Below, one piece after another: positions 46,241 to 56,908 of a DNA stretch of 61,016 bases (position 1 is its first letter; every line of letters starts with the position of its first letter). The stretch is from Brevibacillus reuszeri (lineage in GTDB: Bacteria > Bacillota > Bacilli > Brevibacillales > Brevibacillaceae). Both the position numbers and the translations under genes were made by a program. The notes below the pieces were generated by a model that saw nothing but the letters and a program-made list of their open reading frames with translations, was not told the origin of the DNA and did no database searches. Location of the stretch: contig NZ_LGIQ01000005.1 in assembly GCF_001187725.1 (NCBI RefSeq), forward strand, positions 1,139,713 through 1,200,728, read 5' to 3'.

Positions 46241-47077
46241 ATGCAAGTAAATCAACAAGGACAGCTCATCTACGTAGTCTCAGACTCCATCGGTGAAACG
46301 GCCGAGCTTGTTGTCCGGGCAGGAGCTAGTCAATTCGATCGCTTTATGATCGATGTACAAAAATATCCTTACATAGAAGACAAGGATTCTATTGACGAAA
46401 TCATTGCCTCTGCCAAGGAATCAAAGGCCATGATCGTCTTTACGCTGGTCATCCCTGAGTTGAATGCGTATATCACCAAACAGGCTGCGCTCCACGGGAT
46501 TCCGGCAATTGATGTGATGGGACCCCTCATGCAAACGCTTCAAGGCATGCTGAAGGAGCCACCAACCGGCAAACCGGGGCTGGTTCGCCGCCTAGACGAA
46601 GAATATTTCCGCAAGGTAGATGCGATTGAGTTTGCCGTTAAATACGACGATGGACGTGATCCGCGAGGCCTTTTGCGGGCGGATGTTGTTTTGATCGGTG
46701 TATCACGTACATCCAAGACGCCATTGTCCATGTATTTGGCAAACAAGCGTCTAAAGGTAGCCAACGTCCCGCTCGTTCCAGAGGTTGAGCCACCGGAAGA
46801 GTTGTTCCAGCTGCCCGTGGAGCGTTGTATCGGACTGACGATCAATCCGGAGCAGCTGAACGGAATTCGCACCGAACGGCTAAAAGCACTCGGGTTGACC
46901 GCACAAGCCAATTACGCCAATCTCGACCGAATTACGGAAGAGCTGGCGTATTCGAAAAAAATTATCGACCGATTGGGATGTACAGTGATTGACGTTTCCA
47001 ACAAGGCGGTAGAAGAAACGGCGAATATCATTTTGGAGATGATTCGCAAAAACAACCTTCGCAGCGAAAGAAAATAG
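46241..47077 (+). CDS. ppsR: Pyruvate,water/phosphate dikinase regulatory protein
   Basis: A 278-aa bifunctional kinase/phosphorylase: YVVSDSIGETAELVVRAGAS, FAVKYDDGRDPRGLLRADVV, LIGVSRTSKTPLSMYLANKR (P-loop-like), VPLVPEVEPPEELF. It phosphorylates and dephosphorylates PEP synthase or PPDK. In Bacillales it is co-encoded with ccpN (YqfL). Confidence 0.94.
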   Translation: MQVNQQGQLIYVVSDSIGETAELVVRAGASQFDRFMIDVQKYPYIEDKDSIDEIIASAKESKAMIVFTLVIPELNAYITKQAALHGIPAIDVMGPLMQTLQGMLKEPPTGKPGLVRRLDEEYFRKVDAIEFAVKYDDGRDPRGLLRADVVLIGVSRTSKTPLSMYLANKRLKVANVPLVPEVEPPEELFQLPVERCIGLTINPEQLNGIRTERLKALGLTAQANYANLDRITEELAYSKKIIDRLGCTVIDVSNKAVEETANIILEMIRKNNLRSERK

Positions 47078-47216
47078 GTCAAAAGAAGGAATTTGCCGTT
47101 TTTTGTAGAAAACGTGTAGCAAGGATCAACGAACACGAGAGTCCACCCGCGTTTATTGCTCGCGGAAATGTGGAAAAGTAGAAAAGAAGAAAAGAAGTTT
47201 GATCTAAAGAAGGAAA

Positions 47217-47245
47217 TTGACGAATTTTGACGAACTAAATAATCT
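47217..47245 (+). promoter_or_regulatory. Possible promoter of dnaG-sigA
   Basis: TTGACG (47217-47222), 17 bases, then TAATCT (47240-47245), 34 bases before the dnaG start. The -10 is weak. Confidence 0.4.
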
Positions 47246-47278
47246 CATCGTGCGATTCTCCTTAAAAGGTGGATAGAC

Positions 47279-49141
47279 ATGACTGGTCCCACTTCAGATG
47301 AATTTGTAAATCAAGTGCGTGCCGCTGTCGACATCGTAGACGTTGTAGGAGAGTACGTTCAACTGAGAAAAAGCGGTCGTGCCTTTGTTGGGCTTTGTCC
47401 GTTTCACTCTGAAAAGAGCCCTTCCTTCAACGTAAATGCAGAGCGACAGTTTTTTCATTGCTTTGGCTGTGGAGCAGGTGGGGATATCTTTTCCTTTTTA
47501 ATGAAGCTGGAGCAATTGTCTTTTCCCGAAGCACTTCATAAATTGGCGGATCGTGCCGGGATCGCAGTGCCTCAGACACAGCAAGAAGAAGATACTCCGG
47601 AAAAGCGCGCGAAGCAGGCCATGCAGGAAGCACATCAGCTTGTTTCAAAGCTTTACCACTATGTTCTGACAAAAACCCCCTACGGTGTAGAAGCGATGAA
47701 GTACCTCGCCAATCGCGGGATGTCAGAGCAGACCCTTGTGGAGTATCAAATAGGGTTTGCCCCGGATTCATGGGATTTTGTTACGCAGTTTTTGAAAAAG
47801 AGGCGGTTTTCCCAGGAATTGATGGTGGAGGCAGGACTCTTGGCAAAAAGCGAGGCGGGGAAAATTTTTGACCGTTTTCGCGGCCGTGTCATGTTCCCGA
47901 TCCAGGATTCCCAAGGAAATGTCATCGGATTTGGTGGGCGATTATTAGGCGGGTCACAGCCCAAATCACAACCGAAGTACCTCAACAGCCCGGAAAGCCT
48001 TCTGTTCAATAAAAGTGCAACCCTTTTCAATTTGCATCGTGCCCGCCCATACATAAGAAAGAGAAAGCAGGCACTGCTGTTTGAAGGGTATGTCGATGTG
48101 ATCTCGACATGGCAGGCAGGCTTTACGCAAGGCATTGCTACTTTGGGAACTGCCTTGACTGAACAGCAAGCACGAATCATACGACGAAACGTGGATTCAG
48201 TTGTTCTCTGCTACGATGGAGACGCTGCCGGTCAAGAAGCAACCAGTAAGGCCATACATGTTTTGCAGCAGGCTGGTTTGACTGTACGGGTCGCTCCATT
48301 GCCACAAGGCTCAGACCCGGATGATTACATTCGCCAGCATGGAGCTGAAGCGTTTTCGCAGCAAGTATTGTTACAAGCGATGCCGGTTACCGCATTTCGT
48401 TTGAAACAATTGCGAAGCCAGTACGTAATAAAAGATGAGACAGATAAAACACGCTTGATCGCAAAAGCGGTAGAAATCATCAACGAACTGGACAGCCCAG
48501 TGGAACGGGATTTGTATCAACGGCAATTGGCAGAAGAATATTCCCTGACTCTCGGTGATCTCAAATGGGAGTCCAAGCGTGTCTATAATCAGCAAAAAAG
48601 TGAGCGCCAAAGGGATAAAGTATCGCCAGCATGGAATAATAGTATAAATAATGGCAAAGTTACGCTCGCAAAATCACTGCCGCCCGCTTACCATACGGCT
48701 GAGCGCATGCTGCTATACTACATGATGCGTGATGAAGAAATTGCTCTGCGCGTCCAAACAGAATGCAGCGCCCACTTCCAAGTGGACGAACATGATGCGC
48801 TGGCTGCCTACCTGTACGCCTACTACGCAGAGGGAAACCCGGAAGACCCTGGAAAGTTTATACATTTTGTGCAAGACGATTCGTTAAAGCAATTAGCCTC
48901 GGGATTGGCCATGATGGAGTGCAAGGAAGACGTATCTGAGTTAGAGATCGGTGACTACATCAAACAAGTGAATAACTACCCGAAGCGTGCCGAGTTGGAA
49001 CGATTGCGCGAAGAGCAGCGGAGCTTACACCTCCAAGCGGCCGCAGCGGACAGCGAGGATGCGCGCAAACAACTGGAAATTCAAGCAGCCGTCACAGGGA
49101 TGAAGATTCTTGAATTGGAAAATGCTTTAAAAGAAGGGTAG
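47279..49141 (+). CDS. dnaG: DNA primase DnaG
   Basis: A 620-aa primase. N-terminal CHC2 zinc motif in FVGLCPFHSEKSPSFNV and FHCFGCGAGGDIF; catalytic TOPRIM core with LLFEGYVDVIS and CYDGDAAGQEA; helicase-binding C-terminal helix domain. ATG 47279 after AAAAGGTGG. First gene of the dnaG-sigA operon. Confidence 0.96.
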   Translation: MTGPTSDEFVNQVRAAVDIVDVVGEYVQLRKSGRAFVGLCPFHSEKSPSFNVNAERQFFHCFGCGAGGDIFSFLMKLEQLSFPEALHKLADRAGIAVPQTQQEEDTPEKRAKQAMQEAHQLVSKLYHYVLTKTPYGVEAMKYLANRGMSEQTLVEYQIGFAPDSWDFVTQFLKKRRFSQELMVEAGLLAKSEAGKIFDRFRGRVMFPIQDSQGNVIGFGGRLLGGSQPKSQPKYLNSPESLLFNKSATLFNLHRARPYIRKRKQALLFEGYVDVISTWQAGFTQGIATLGTALTEQQARIIRRNVDSVVLCYDGDAAGQEATSKAIHVLQQAGLTVRVAPLPQGSDPDDYIRQHGAEAFSQQVLLQAMPVTAFRLKQLRSQYVIKDETDKTRLIAKAVEIINELDSPVERDLYQRQLAEEYSLTLGDLKWESKRVYNQQKSERQRDKVSPAWNNSINNGKVTLAKSLPPAYHTAERMLLYYMMRDEEIALRVQTECSAHFQVDEHDALAAYLYAYYAEGNPEDPGKFIHFVQDDSLKQLASGLAMMECKEDVSELEIGDYIKQVNNYPKRAELERLREEQRSLHLQAAAADSEDARKQLEIQAAVTGMKILELENALKEG

Positions 49142-49175
49142 CTTCAGATCATTCCCGGGGAAGGAGGGATAGTAG

Positions 49176-50306
49176 ATGAACAAGCAAAATATCACTTCTG
49201 ACATGGAAGCAATGTCCATCGAACAAGTGAAGGAACAGTTGGTCGAATTAGGCAAGAAACGCGGCGTTTTGTCGTATAAGGAAATTACTGATCGCCTCTC
49301 TGGATTCGAGCAGGATTCAGATCAAATGGATGAGTTCTTTGAATACCTGGGTGATCAAGGCATTGAGATAAACAACAATGAAAACGATGATGACGACGAT
49401 GAGGTCGATCAAATGGTCATCAAAGACGACGACAACGAGGAATTCGACTTTGACGATCTCTCCGTTCCACCAGGAATCAAGATCAATGACCCCGTAAGAA
49501 TGTATCTGAAAGAAATCGGTCGTGTTCCTCTGCTCTCCGCTGAAGAGGAGATTAAACTTGCCCAGCGCATTGAGCAGGGCGATGAGGAAGCGAAACGACG
49601 TCTTGCAGAAGCTAACCTCCGATTGGTGGTTTCCATTGCCAAGCGCTATGTTGGTCGCGGTATGCTGTTCCTTGACTTGATCCAGGAAGGGAATATGGGT
49701 CTGATTAAAGCGGTAGAAAAATTTGACTACCGTAAAGGCTACAAGTTCAGTACGTACGCTACATGGTGGATTCGTCAGGCCATTACTCGTGCGATTGCTG
49801 ACCAGGCACGGACGATTCGGATTCCTGTTCACATGGTAGAAACCATTAACAAATTGATACGTGTATCGCGCCAGCTTCTCCAAGAGCTCGGTCGTGAACC
49901 GATGCCGGAAGAGATTGCTGAAAAAATGGATCTGACTCCGGAAAAAGTACGTGAAATCATGAAAATTGCTCAAGAGCCTGTATCGTTGGAGACGCCGATC
50001 GGGGAAGAAGATGATTCCCATTTGGGAGACTTTATCGAGGATCAGGATGCTCTGGAACCATCCGATGCTGCGGCTTATGAGCTGTTAAAAGAACAATTGG
50101 AAGACGTTCTGGATACATTGACAGACCGTGAAGAAAACGTATTGCGTCTTCGTTTTGGTCTTGATGATGGGCGCACGCGTACGTTGGAAGAAGTGGGGAA
50201 AGTATTTGGCGTGACCCGTGAACGGATTCGTCAAATCGAGGCAAAAGCCCTGCGTAAACTTCGTCATCCAAGCAGAAGCAAGCGCTTAAAAGATTTCTTG
50301 GAATAA
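49176..50306 (+). CDS. sigA: RNA polymerase primary sigma factor SigA
   Basis: A 376-aa sigma-70 factor. A short region 1.1 and an acidic linker ([20 protein letters not shown]) precede region 1.2 ([14 protein letters not shown]), region 2 ([40 protein letters not shown], with -10 recognition), region 3 and region 4 (TREENV-type [33 protein letters not shown], -35 recognition). GGAAGGAGGG precedes ATG 49176. Confidence 0.97.
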   Translation: MNKQNITSDMEAMSIEQVKEQLVELGKKRGVLSYKEITDRLSGFEQDSDQMDEFFEYLGDQGIEINNNENDDDDDEVDQMVIKDDDNEEFDFDDLSVPPGIKINDPVRMYLKEIGRVPLLSAEEEIKLAQRIEQGDEEAKRRLAEANLRLVVSIAKRYVGRGMLFLDLIQEGNMGLIKAVEKFDYRKGYKFSTYATWWIRQAITRAIADQARTIRIPVHMVETINKLIRVSRQLLQELGREPMPEEIAEKMDLTPEKVREIMKIAQEPVSLETPIGEEDDSHLGDFIEDQDALEPSDAAAYELLKEQLEDVLDTLTDREENVLRLRFGLDDGRTRTLEEVGKVFGVTRERIRQIEAKALRKLRHPSRSKRLKDFLE

Positions 50307-50323
50307 CCGATATATAGTATGTG

Positions 50324-50355
50324 GCCTACGTTAGCCGACGTAGGCTTTTCTTTTT
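50324..50355 (+). terminator. Intrinsic terminator after sigA
   Basis: GCCTACGT pairs with ACGTAGGC around six bases, followed by TTTTCTTTTT. Confidence 0.88.
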
Positions 50356-50395
50356 GATACCCGACAGTAGCTGTCGATAGTAAGGAGGGGCCGCG

Positions 50396-51319
50396 TTGGA
50401 CGACCAGCGCAAACGAACCATCATAGCCGAAATTGAAAATTGGCGACGCAATAACTTGCTGCCTGAACATTACTGCATCTTCCTGTTAAACCTGTATACA
50501 GAAGGTGATCGTCCACAAACTCCAGCTCCTGCAGCACGGGGAGATAGAAGAGGATCAAGCTCCGATACAGGAGCAGGTACAGCTACCGGAAAGGGAAGTG
50601 CAGCATCAACAGCTTACGCCTACGAATCAAGACCTATTTCTCCTGTCACGGGGAAAATGGTGTTAGCATGGCTCCTCGGCGCATTTGTGATTGCAGGATT
50701 GATCTTGCTTGCTTTTCATTTTAACCGTTTTCAAACCCCAATGCAAATTACCATCTTTGCCTGCTTTGCTCTTGTTTTCTATATTCTGGGATTTGCATTT
50801 CGCAGATCAGCGCCTCCTTTGACCCATTTATTTCTGGGTCTTTCGTTCCTGATATTGATTGCAGGTGGCATTTATTGCATCAAGCAGCTCAATGGTTCTC
50901 TACCTTTGATCCTCGTATATTTAGGGATCATTTGCATTCTGCTTAGCATGAGTGCATTCGTCTTCGGGTTCTCCTATTTGCTGTACTGTGGCATGTTTGG
51001 GCTCGCCATCTTGTATGGGGTAGCGACTGTCCACCGTGTGGGTGAAGACTATTCGTGGTGGAAGTCTGAGCTGTATTGGGTTCCATTGGCATGTCTCTTG
51101 ACAGGGATGGGGTTTTTGATGAATGCGGGGAATCCCAAATGGGCTGGCGTATTCGCTGTTTGCGGTCTGATGGCATTTTTTGGTGCGGAAATTCAGTCGC
51201 TATACATTCCAGAAGTCAAACGCGATGTGATTCAGCTGCTTTTGTTTATCAAAGTGTTTATTGCATCGGCTTTCTTTTTCGTCACGAGAGGCTATTGGTA
51301 CAAATGGCTTCGTCTTTAA
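50396..51319 (+). CDS. Multi-pass membrane protein, DUF2157-like N-terminus
   Basis: A 307-aa protein from TTG 50396 behind AAGGAGG. Residues 1-40 (TIIAEIENWRRNNLLPEHYC) form a soluble helix pair like the start of DUF2157 proteins. A low-complexity Gly/Ser/Ala spacer (SSSDTGAGTATGKGSAAS) and eight to nine hydrophobic helices follow (LAWLLGAFVIAGLILLAFHF and more). Function unknown. Confidence 0.6.
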   Translation: MDDQRKRTIIAEIENWRRNNLLPEHYCIFLLNLYTEGDRPQTPAPAARGDRRGSSSDTGAGTATGKGSAASTAYAYESRPISPVTGKMVLAWLLGAFVIAGLILLAFHFNRFQTPMQITIFACFALVFYILGFAFRRSAPPLTHLFLGLSFLILIAGGIYCIKQLNGSLPLILVYLGIICILLSMSAFVFGFSYLLYCGMFGLAILYGVATVHRVGEDYSWWKSELYWVPLACLLTGMGFLMNAGNPKWAGVFAVCGLMAFFGAEIQSLYIPEVKRDVIQLLLFIKVFIASAFFFVTRGYWYKWLRL

Positions 51320-51401
51320 AATCGATGCAGCGTAGACAAGATTCGTTTTCCTTCACCCTCTGGTCTGGTAAAATGAGAAATGAGAAAAATGGGGGGATTG
51401 G

Positions 51402-51566
51402 ATGAACAGCAACATAAAGGTATTGATGGGAATTTTGCTCGCAGCCGTTTTTCTCGGGGGAGAAGGAGCAGCGCAGCTGATGGGTGTTCATACGTATTAT
51501 ATCGGATACATATTGGGAGCCGTTTCGTTTTTGGGAGCGGTTTTGCTAGGAGCACGCCGACGCTAG
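51402..51566 (+). CDS. Small two-helix membrane protein (54 aa)
   Basis: ATG 51402, six bases after GGGGGG, opens KVLMGILLAAVFLGGEGAAQ and continues HTYYIGYILGAVSFLGAVLL before GARRR and TAG 51564-51566. Two hydrophobic helices and a basic end. No family recognised. The stop lies inside the terminator stem. Confidence 0.55.
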   Translation: MNSNIKVLMGILLAAVFLGGEGAAQLMGVHTYYIGYILGAVSFLGAVLLGARRR

Positions 51567-51579
51567 GCGTGCTTTTTTG
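51552..51579 (+). terminator. Intrinsic terminator
   Basis: GCACGCC and GGCGTGC pair around seven bases, followed by TTTTTT. Its ascending arm lies in the 3' end of the 54-aa gene. Confidence 0.88.
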
Positions 51580-51758
51580 CGCTTAAAAAGATGCATTTTT
51601 CTATTTGCTTCTGTGATAACTAAAGTTTTTCGAAAAGAAAACAGACAGAATAGCAAAACGTGGTGTATAATGGTAAGAGAATTCTGAACAAACGCTCAGT
51701 CATAATTGTGCGAATCTTGTTAAATCTAAACTAAAGCGTTTTCAAGGGGGCTTTATTC

Positions 51759-52898
51759 ATGAACTTCGATTTGACTTCCGAACAGCAAATGCTTAAGAAA
51801 ATGATGCGGGAATTTGCCGATGAAGTAGTAGCGCCTGGAGCAGATGAACGTGATCAAACCAAACAATTTCCTGTCGAAATATTCAAGCAGATGGCAGAGC
51901 TGAATCTGATGGGACTTCCATTCTCTGAAGAGTACGGAGGTGCCGGTGCTGACTCTGCCAGCTTTGCGATTGTAGTAGAAGAGCTGAGCCGTGCATGCGG
52001 ATCTACCGGGATTACTTACTCCGCTCATATTTCCCTGGGAGGAGCGCCTTTGTCTCTATTTGGTACCGAAGAGCAGAAGCATAAATATTTGAGCAAAGTT
52101 TGTTCTGGTGAGAGCCTCGGTGCATTCGGATTAACAGAGCCTAATGCAGGGTCGGATGCAGGCGGAACTCGGACAAATGCTGTGCTGCAAGATGGGGGAT
52201 GGGTGATCAATGGCTCCAAATGCTTTATCACGAATGCTTCCCATGCTTCGTTTCTTGCCTTGACAGCCGTTACCGATAAAGAAAAAGGCTCACGCGGTAT
52301 TACGGCGTTTATCGTACCTACCGATGCACCTGGTTTTACTGTAGTAGACAATTACGAAAAGCTGGGCTTGCATAGCTCCAACACGACCGAGCTTATTTTA
52401 GAAAATGTACGTGTACCTGAGGAAAACATGCTCGGAAAAGAAGGGGAAGGCTTCAAGCAATTCCTGATCACGCTCGATGGTGGGCGTATCGGGATCGGTG
52501 CTATGGCAGTCGGGATTGCCCAGGCAGCTCACGATAAAGCACTGCAATATGCCAAGCAGCGGACAGCTTTTGGCAATTCATTAAGTCAATTCCAGGCGAT
52601 TCAACACAAACTGGCTGACATGGCGATGCAAATTGAGCTTGCCCGCAACATGGTCTACAAAGCAGCATGGTTAAAAGATAACGGAAGAAAGTTTACAAAA
52701 GAAGCTGCGATGGCAAAGCTTTATGCGTCCGAGGTTGCCATGTCCGCTACACACCAGGCAATCCAGATTCATGGAGGCTACGGCTATATGCGTGAATATC
52801 AAGTGGAGCGCTTTTTCCGTGATGCCCGTCTCTTGGAAATTGGTGAGGGGACGTCTGAGATTTTGCGCAATGTCATCGCCCGTGAGATAGGTTGCTAA
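51759..52898 (+). CDS. Acyl-CoA dehydrogenase
   Basis: A 379-aa FAD enzyme of the short/medium-chain group: MNFDLTSEQQMLKKMMREFA, GAFGLTEPNAGSDAGGTRTN, WVINGSKCFITNASHASFLA, LGLHSSNTTELILENVRVPE, and the C-terminal QIHGGYGYMREYQVERFFRD with RLLEIGEGTSEILRNVIARE, where the Glu in EIGEGTSE is the catalytic base. AAGGGGG precedes ATG 51759. A TATAAT lies at 51666-51671. Transcribed alone. Confidence 0.93.
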   Translation: MNFDLTSEQQMLKKMMREFADEVVAPGADERDQTKQFPVEIFKQMAELNLMGLPFSEEYGGAGADSASFAIVVEELSRACGSTGITYSAHISLGGAPLSLFGTEEQKHKYLSKVCSGESLGAFGLTEPNAGSDAGGTRTNAVLQDGGWVINGSKCFITNASHASFLALTAVTDKEKGSRGITAFIVPTDAPGFTVVDNYEKLGLHSSNTTELILENVRVPEENMLGKEGEGFKQFLITLDGGRIGIGAMAVGIAQAAHDKALQYAKQRTAFGNSLSQFQAIQHKLADMAMQIELARNMVYKAAWLKDNGRKFTKEAAMAKLYASEVAMSATHQAIQIHGGYGYMREYQVERFFRDARLLEIGEGTSEILRNVIAREIGC

Positions 52899-52914
52899 TC
52901 AACGATTATAAGAG

Positions 52915-52945
52915 ATCCCCGCTGATGGATGAGGCGGGGATTTTG
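52915..52945 (+). terminator. Intrinsic terminator after the acyl-CoA dehydrogenase
   Basis: ATCCCCGC pairs with GCGGGGAT around eleven bases, followed by TTTTGT. Confidence 0.8.
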
Positions 52946-53035
52946 TCGTTCTTTGCTGCTGTGTTGTCATGTATTTTGCATTTCGCAATTGCTGGGTAAT
53001 AGGGTAAAATAGAGAAACGGAAGGTGAAGATACAG

Positions 53036-53770
53036 ATGACATCAGTAACAATATCCAAGCGGCTGCAAACGATTGCCCGCTATTGCCCGGAGGGAGCACG
53101 TGTTGCCGATATCGGCTCAGACCATGCGTTGCTGGCTTCTTATTTACTAGTAAAAGGGATTGCCTCCCATGTTATTGCTGGGGAGCTGAATGAGGGTCCT
53201 TACCAGGCGGCTCTCAAACAAATACATACGTTACAGGAAGGACATCGTGCTTCTGTCAGAAAAGGTGACGGACTGGCAGTGCTTCGTTCCGGAGAAGTCG
53301 ATGTGATTTGTATTGCGGGCATGGGGGGACAGCTCATCTCTTCTATATTAGAAGCAGGTGCAGACAAGCTGTCTGGTGTAAAACGGCTGATTTTGCAACC
53401 AAACGTAGGTGAAGAAGTCGTTCGTCGCTGGTTCATGGACAACGGCTGGAGACTGATTGCGGAGACGATCATGGAGGAAGACGGCATCATTTACGAAATT
53501 CTCGTGGCCGAGCCTGGACACGTCACGCTTCCTTACGACGAGAAAGATCGGACGTTGGAAGAGCTTTTACGGATTGGACCGTTTTTGTGGGAAGAAAAAT
53601 CTCCTGTCCTAGAGCAAAAATGGTTGAATGAACGGGAAAAGTGGCACAAGGTTCTTGCCCAGCTGCAGAAGTCTGACAAACCGGAAGCTGCTGAGCGAAT
53701 CAAGCAGATACAAGCAGAAGTGAAATGGATCGATGAGGTGATTGCATGCTTGCACACGGACAAACAGTAA
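53036..53770 (+). CDS. trmK: tRNA m1A22 methyltransferase TrmK
   Basis: A 244-aa enzyme: [58 protein letters not shown] and [20 protein letters not shown] (NPPY-like catalytic region replaced by QPN, as in the family). ATG 53036 lies seven bases after GGAAGGTG; GTG 53024 has none. Overlaps the Nif3-like gene by 25 bases. Confidence 0.93.
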   Translation: MTSVTISKRLQTIARYCPEGARVADIGSDHALLASYLLVKGIASHVIAGELNEGPYQAALKQIHTLQEGHRASVRKGDGLAVLRSGEVDVICIAGMGGQLISSILEAGADKLSGVKRLILQPNVGEEVVRRWFMDNGWRLIAETIMEEDGIIYEILVAEPGHVTLPYDEKDRTLEELLRIGPFLWEEKSPVLEQKWLNEREKWHKVLAQLQKSDKPEAAERIKQIQAEVKWIDEVIACLHTDKQ

Positions 53771-54861
53771 TTCAGTATGTGGAACGTCTTGCCCCCAAGT
53801 CCTTGGCAATGGAAGGGGACAAAATTGGTCTTCATGTAGGCACCTTGCAAAAAAAGGTGAAGAAAGTGATGATCGCACTGGATGTGCTGGAATCGGTTGT
53901 CGATGAGGCAATTGCAGAAGGTGTAGACCTGATTGTTGCTCACCACGCTGTTATTTTTCGACCGCTCAAGCATATTCGTACAGACATGGCAGCAGGTCGT
54001 GTATATGAAAAGCTGATTAAGCATGATATTGCTGTCTATACAGCCCATACGAATTTGGACATTGCGGCTGGCGGGATGAATGATTGGTTGGCAGAAGCGA
54101 TTGGCCTGATTGGGGTAGATGTTCTGGATGTTACCCAGCGGGACGCATGGAAAAAGCTTGTGGTCTTCGTTCCTGCTACGCATCGCGATGCTGTTTTTAC
54201 GGCGGTCAGTGAAGCAGGGGCAGGTCATGTAGGCAATTATAGCCACTGTTCGTTTCAAACGGAGGGGACAGGCACCTTTGTGCCGGGGGATGGAACCACT
54301 CCTTTTATCGGTGCACAGGGGAAATTGGAAAAGGTGGAAGAGGTACGCATAGAAATGGTCGTACCAGCTTCCAGGCAATCTGCGGTAGTTAAGGCGATGC
54401 TTGCGGCTCATCCGTATGAAGAAGTTGCCTATGACATTATCCCACTTGAGCAGTCAGGTACTACATATGGTCTTGGACGAATCGGTTCTCTCCCAGAGCC
54501 GATGACTCTTCGTGAAATGGCGGAGCTGGTAAAAGAGCGCTTCTCCTTAAAAGGAGTTCGTGTAGTCGGTGATCTGGATGCGACAGTGAAGAAGGTAGCT
54601 GTGGTTGGTGGAGACGGCAGCTCGTATGTATCCAAGGCAATTTTTAAAGGAGCCGATGTCTTTTTAACAGGCGATATTGGCTACCACGTTGCCCACGATG
54701 CTCAGGCAGACGGCTTATCCATCATTGACGCCGGTCACAATATCGAAAAGATCATGAAAGAAAAGCTGGCTTCGTTTTTACAACAGCAGCTCAAAGAGAA
54801 TGGCTATGAAACGGAAGTTATCGCATCTTTGCTGCACACTGATCCGTTCCAATTTGTGTAG
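53746..54861 (+). CDS. Nif3-like dinuclear metal-centre protein (YqfO)
   Basis: A 371-aa protein with the two Nif3 halves that hold a dinuclear metal site: [38 protein letters not shown], and the later [28 protein letters not shown] CutA/PII-like insert ([32 protein letters not shown]) sits between them. Annotated by some as GTP cyclohydrolase I type 2; the function is unproven. Coupled to trmK. Confidence 0.9.
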   Translation: MLAHGQTVIQYVERLAPKSLAMEGDKIGLHVGTLQKKVKKVMIALDVLESVVDEAIAEGVDLIVAHHAVIFRPLKHIRTDMAAGRVYEKLIKHDIAVYTAHTNLDIAAGGMNDWLAEAIGLIGVDVLDVTQRDAWKKLVVFVPATHRDAVFTAVSEAGAGHVGNYSHCSFQTEGTGTFVPGDGTTPFIGAQGKLEKVEEVRIEMVVPASRQSAVVKAMLAAHPYEEVAYDIIPLEQSGTTYGLGRIGSLPEPMTLREMAELVKERFSLKGVRVVGDLDATVKKVAVVGGDGSSYVSKAIFKGADVFLTGDIGYHVAHDAQADGLSIIDAGHNIEKIMKEKLASFLQQQLKENGYETEVIASLLHTDPFQFV

Positions 54862-54907
54862 AAGGCAGAGATACTTATCTGCCAGTTGAAGTCTAGGAGG
54901 ATTTCAT

Positions 54908-56908
54908 GTGCAAAAACTAATTCGAACTCTTACCTGTGGTCTTCTTGTTGCCACTTTGGTTACCCCCGGCTTTGCATCTGCAGCTGGGGGCTTTATGCCA
55001 TACGGAGATATTAGCAAGCATTTTGCGAGAGATTCGATCATCCGCGGGGTACAAGCGGGACTTTTTGCCGCTGGACCTAATGCTCCTCTGTTTTATCCGA
55101 AGCGTGATATGACAAGAGCAGAATTTTTGGCATTAATTGATCGTCTTTACTACGGTGGACAATATCAGCTTTATCCGTTGACTTTTTTTTCTGAGCATTC
55201 CGAATGGACCAGCGCTGAAGGCTTTGATAAGCCTTATCTTCCGTATAAAGACGTCGATCGCCTGACCTGGATGTACAATCCGATTTTGCGTATTTCGTAT
55301 GTTATGGACAGATTGTATGGACCGAATGCAATCCAACGAGTGTTTCCAGGGGAAAAAATGCTTCCGAACCAGCCGATTACGCAAGAAGAAGCTGCGAAAA
55401 TCTTGCAAATGTTCGTGATGTCAAATGACGGTCAGCATGCCTGGGAGGATATAAAAGAATGGGGCTGGCTGGAAGGGGAAAGAACGGATCGTTTGAAGCG
55501 TGGTGAAGCAGCCGTGGCTGCTGATCGCCTGATGACCTATCTCGTCCAAGATTCGATCATGCCACTTCTCGATTACGATGGTCAAAAGTTTCCGATGGTT
55601 CCAGAGATTCAGGAGATATTTCCTCTTTTTGCAGGCTATACCAAACTGAGAACGGCAGACGAGGACAAGTATATAAATGCGGTCGAAGCGATACGTGATC
55701 ATGAGGATACCGACGAAACGTTTGTTGATTTACGAAAATTGGCCAGCAACTCCTTTTCCAATCAGGTAGGTACCCATTTTTATTTGAGCTGGGACCCGAG
55801 CACGACGCTGGACGATAATTTGGATGAAGCGTTTAAAGCGATCGATGCTTATTTTGCGGACAAGATCATTTTACCTGACACTCTGCAGCTACTCGGAGCG
55901 AATGTTTATGATATTGCCTTGCAACTTGGGGGCAAAGACCAGCGTCAGTATAAGAAAGTGCTTGATCGCTTGCGTGCATATGAAACAAAGGTGAAGCCGG
56001 ATTCAAAAGAGTGGGAAGCTATCAGCATTTATATGGCTGCGTTGGAGATCAAGGATGGACAGATCGAAACCGCACTGGAGCAGTACCGATTGTTCCATAC
56101 ATTCGAAGCAGAGGCCCTGCTAAATACGACTTACTATTTGGTTCAGGAGGGGCGAATCCAAGAAGCGGAGCAGCTGGTTGCCAATCAAAAGCCCAAAGCT
56201 TCAGATATTCGAATGGTCCAGCTGGTTCGCCTGCTCAAGCAGGATATTGAATCGTTGAAGCAGCAATCCAAAATCGCTACGGATTTGGCGTTTACCTTAA
56301 GACGTCTCGATAATTCCGATTCCTATCAGGTGAAGGGCGAAGCGGTTCTGAGCGGCTTTACCTTCAAATATACACAAGATATTGATCAGCGTAACAACAC
56401 CAGCAGGGTCTCAGGGTTTTATCAGTCACCGCAAAAGCTTGTTTCAGACAAGCTCGAGACCTATACCGACGGAAAAGAGCAGATTCAATATTCATATGAT
56501 TCCAGTCGCGAGTCGTGGGATAAATATAAGACGAATTCACTTGATTTCTTGCACGAGTGGGTTGCCAAGCAAAGCGCAAAAGATCGTCAGAAAAATTTGC
56601 AGGCGCGCTATTACAAGCAAACGTTTGGAAACTACGACATCATTACAGAGTGGATTCCGGGACAAGTACTGGAAGAAAAGGCAAAGCAAGTATCGTTTGG
56701 CAGAGGAAAAATCAAAAATGTTCCGTTGTTTATGAATAAGTACTACATTGATCGTGACACGGATAAGCTCGTTTCGCATATATGGCGCTACGAGGAAATC
56801 TATGACAGCGATGAATATGTTGCATACTCGGGTACGGAGAACTTTGACTTTAAAACAACGGTTAAAGTTTCAATTCCAGATGAGGTTCGGAAAGGAGTGA
56901 CTCCATGA
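54908..56908 (+). CDS. S-layer homology (SLH) domain-containing protein
   Basis: A 666-aa exported protein starting at GTG 54908 behind AGGAGG. Signal peptide (LIRTLTCGLLVATLVTPGFA then SAAG). SLH repeats near residues 25-85 (YGDISKHFARDSIIRGVQAG, PKRDMTRAEFLALIDRLYYG), about 110-175 (PITQEEAAKILQMFVM) and 178-215, partly degenerate. The long rest is helical (QLLGANVYDIALQLGGKDQR). SLH domains bind pyruvylated secondary wall polymer. Four-base overlap (ATGA) with the protease gene shows coupling. Confidence 0.88.
   Translation: MQKLIRTLTCGLLVATLVTPGFASAAGGFMPYGDISKHFARDSIIRGVQAGLFAAGPNAPLFYPKRDMTRAEFLALIDRLYYGGQYQLYPLTFFSEHSEWTSAEGFDKPYLPYKDVDRLTWMYNPILRISYVMDRLYGPNAIQRVFPGEKMLPNQPITQEEAAKILQMFVMSNDGQHAWEDIKEWGWLEGERTDRLKRGEAAVAADRLMTYLVQDSIMPLLDYDGQKFPMVPEIQEIFPLFAGYTKLRTADEDKYINAVEAIRDHEDTDETFVDLRKLASNSFSNQVGTHFYLSWDPSTTLDDNLDEAFKAIDAYFADKIILPDTLQLLGANVYDIALQLGGKDQRQYKKVLDRLRAYETKVKPDSKEWEAISIYMAALEIKDGQIETALEQYRLFHTFEAEALLNTTYYLVQEGRIQEAEQLVANQKPKASDIRMVQLVRLLKQDIESLKQQSKIATDLAFTLRRLDNSDSYQVKGEAVLSGFTFKYTQDIDQRNNTSRVSGFYQSPQKLVSDKLETYTDGKEQIQYSYDSSRESWDKYKTNSLDFLHEWVAKQSAKDRQKNLQARYYKQTFGNYDIITEWIPGQVLEEKAKQVSFGRGKIKNVPLFMNKYYIDRDTDKLVSHIWRYEEIYDSDEYVAYSGTENFDFKTTVKVSIPDEVRKGVTP

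Noticed and set aside
53533..54411. 292-aa frame antisense to the Nif3-like gene
   Set aside because: Shadow frame, Cys/His-rich with no domain; the plus-strand gene is fully conserved.
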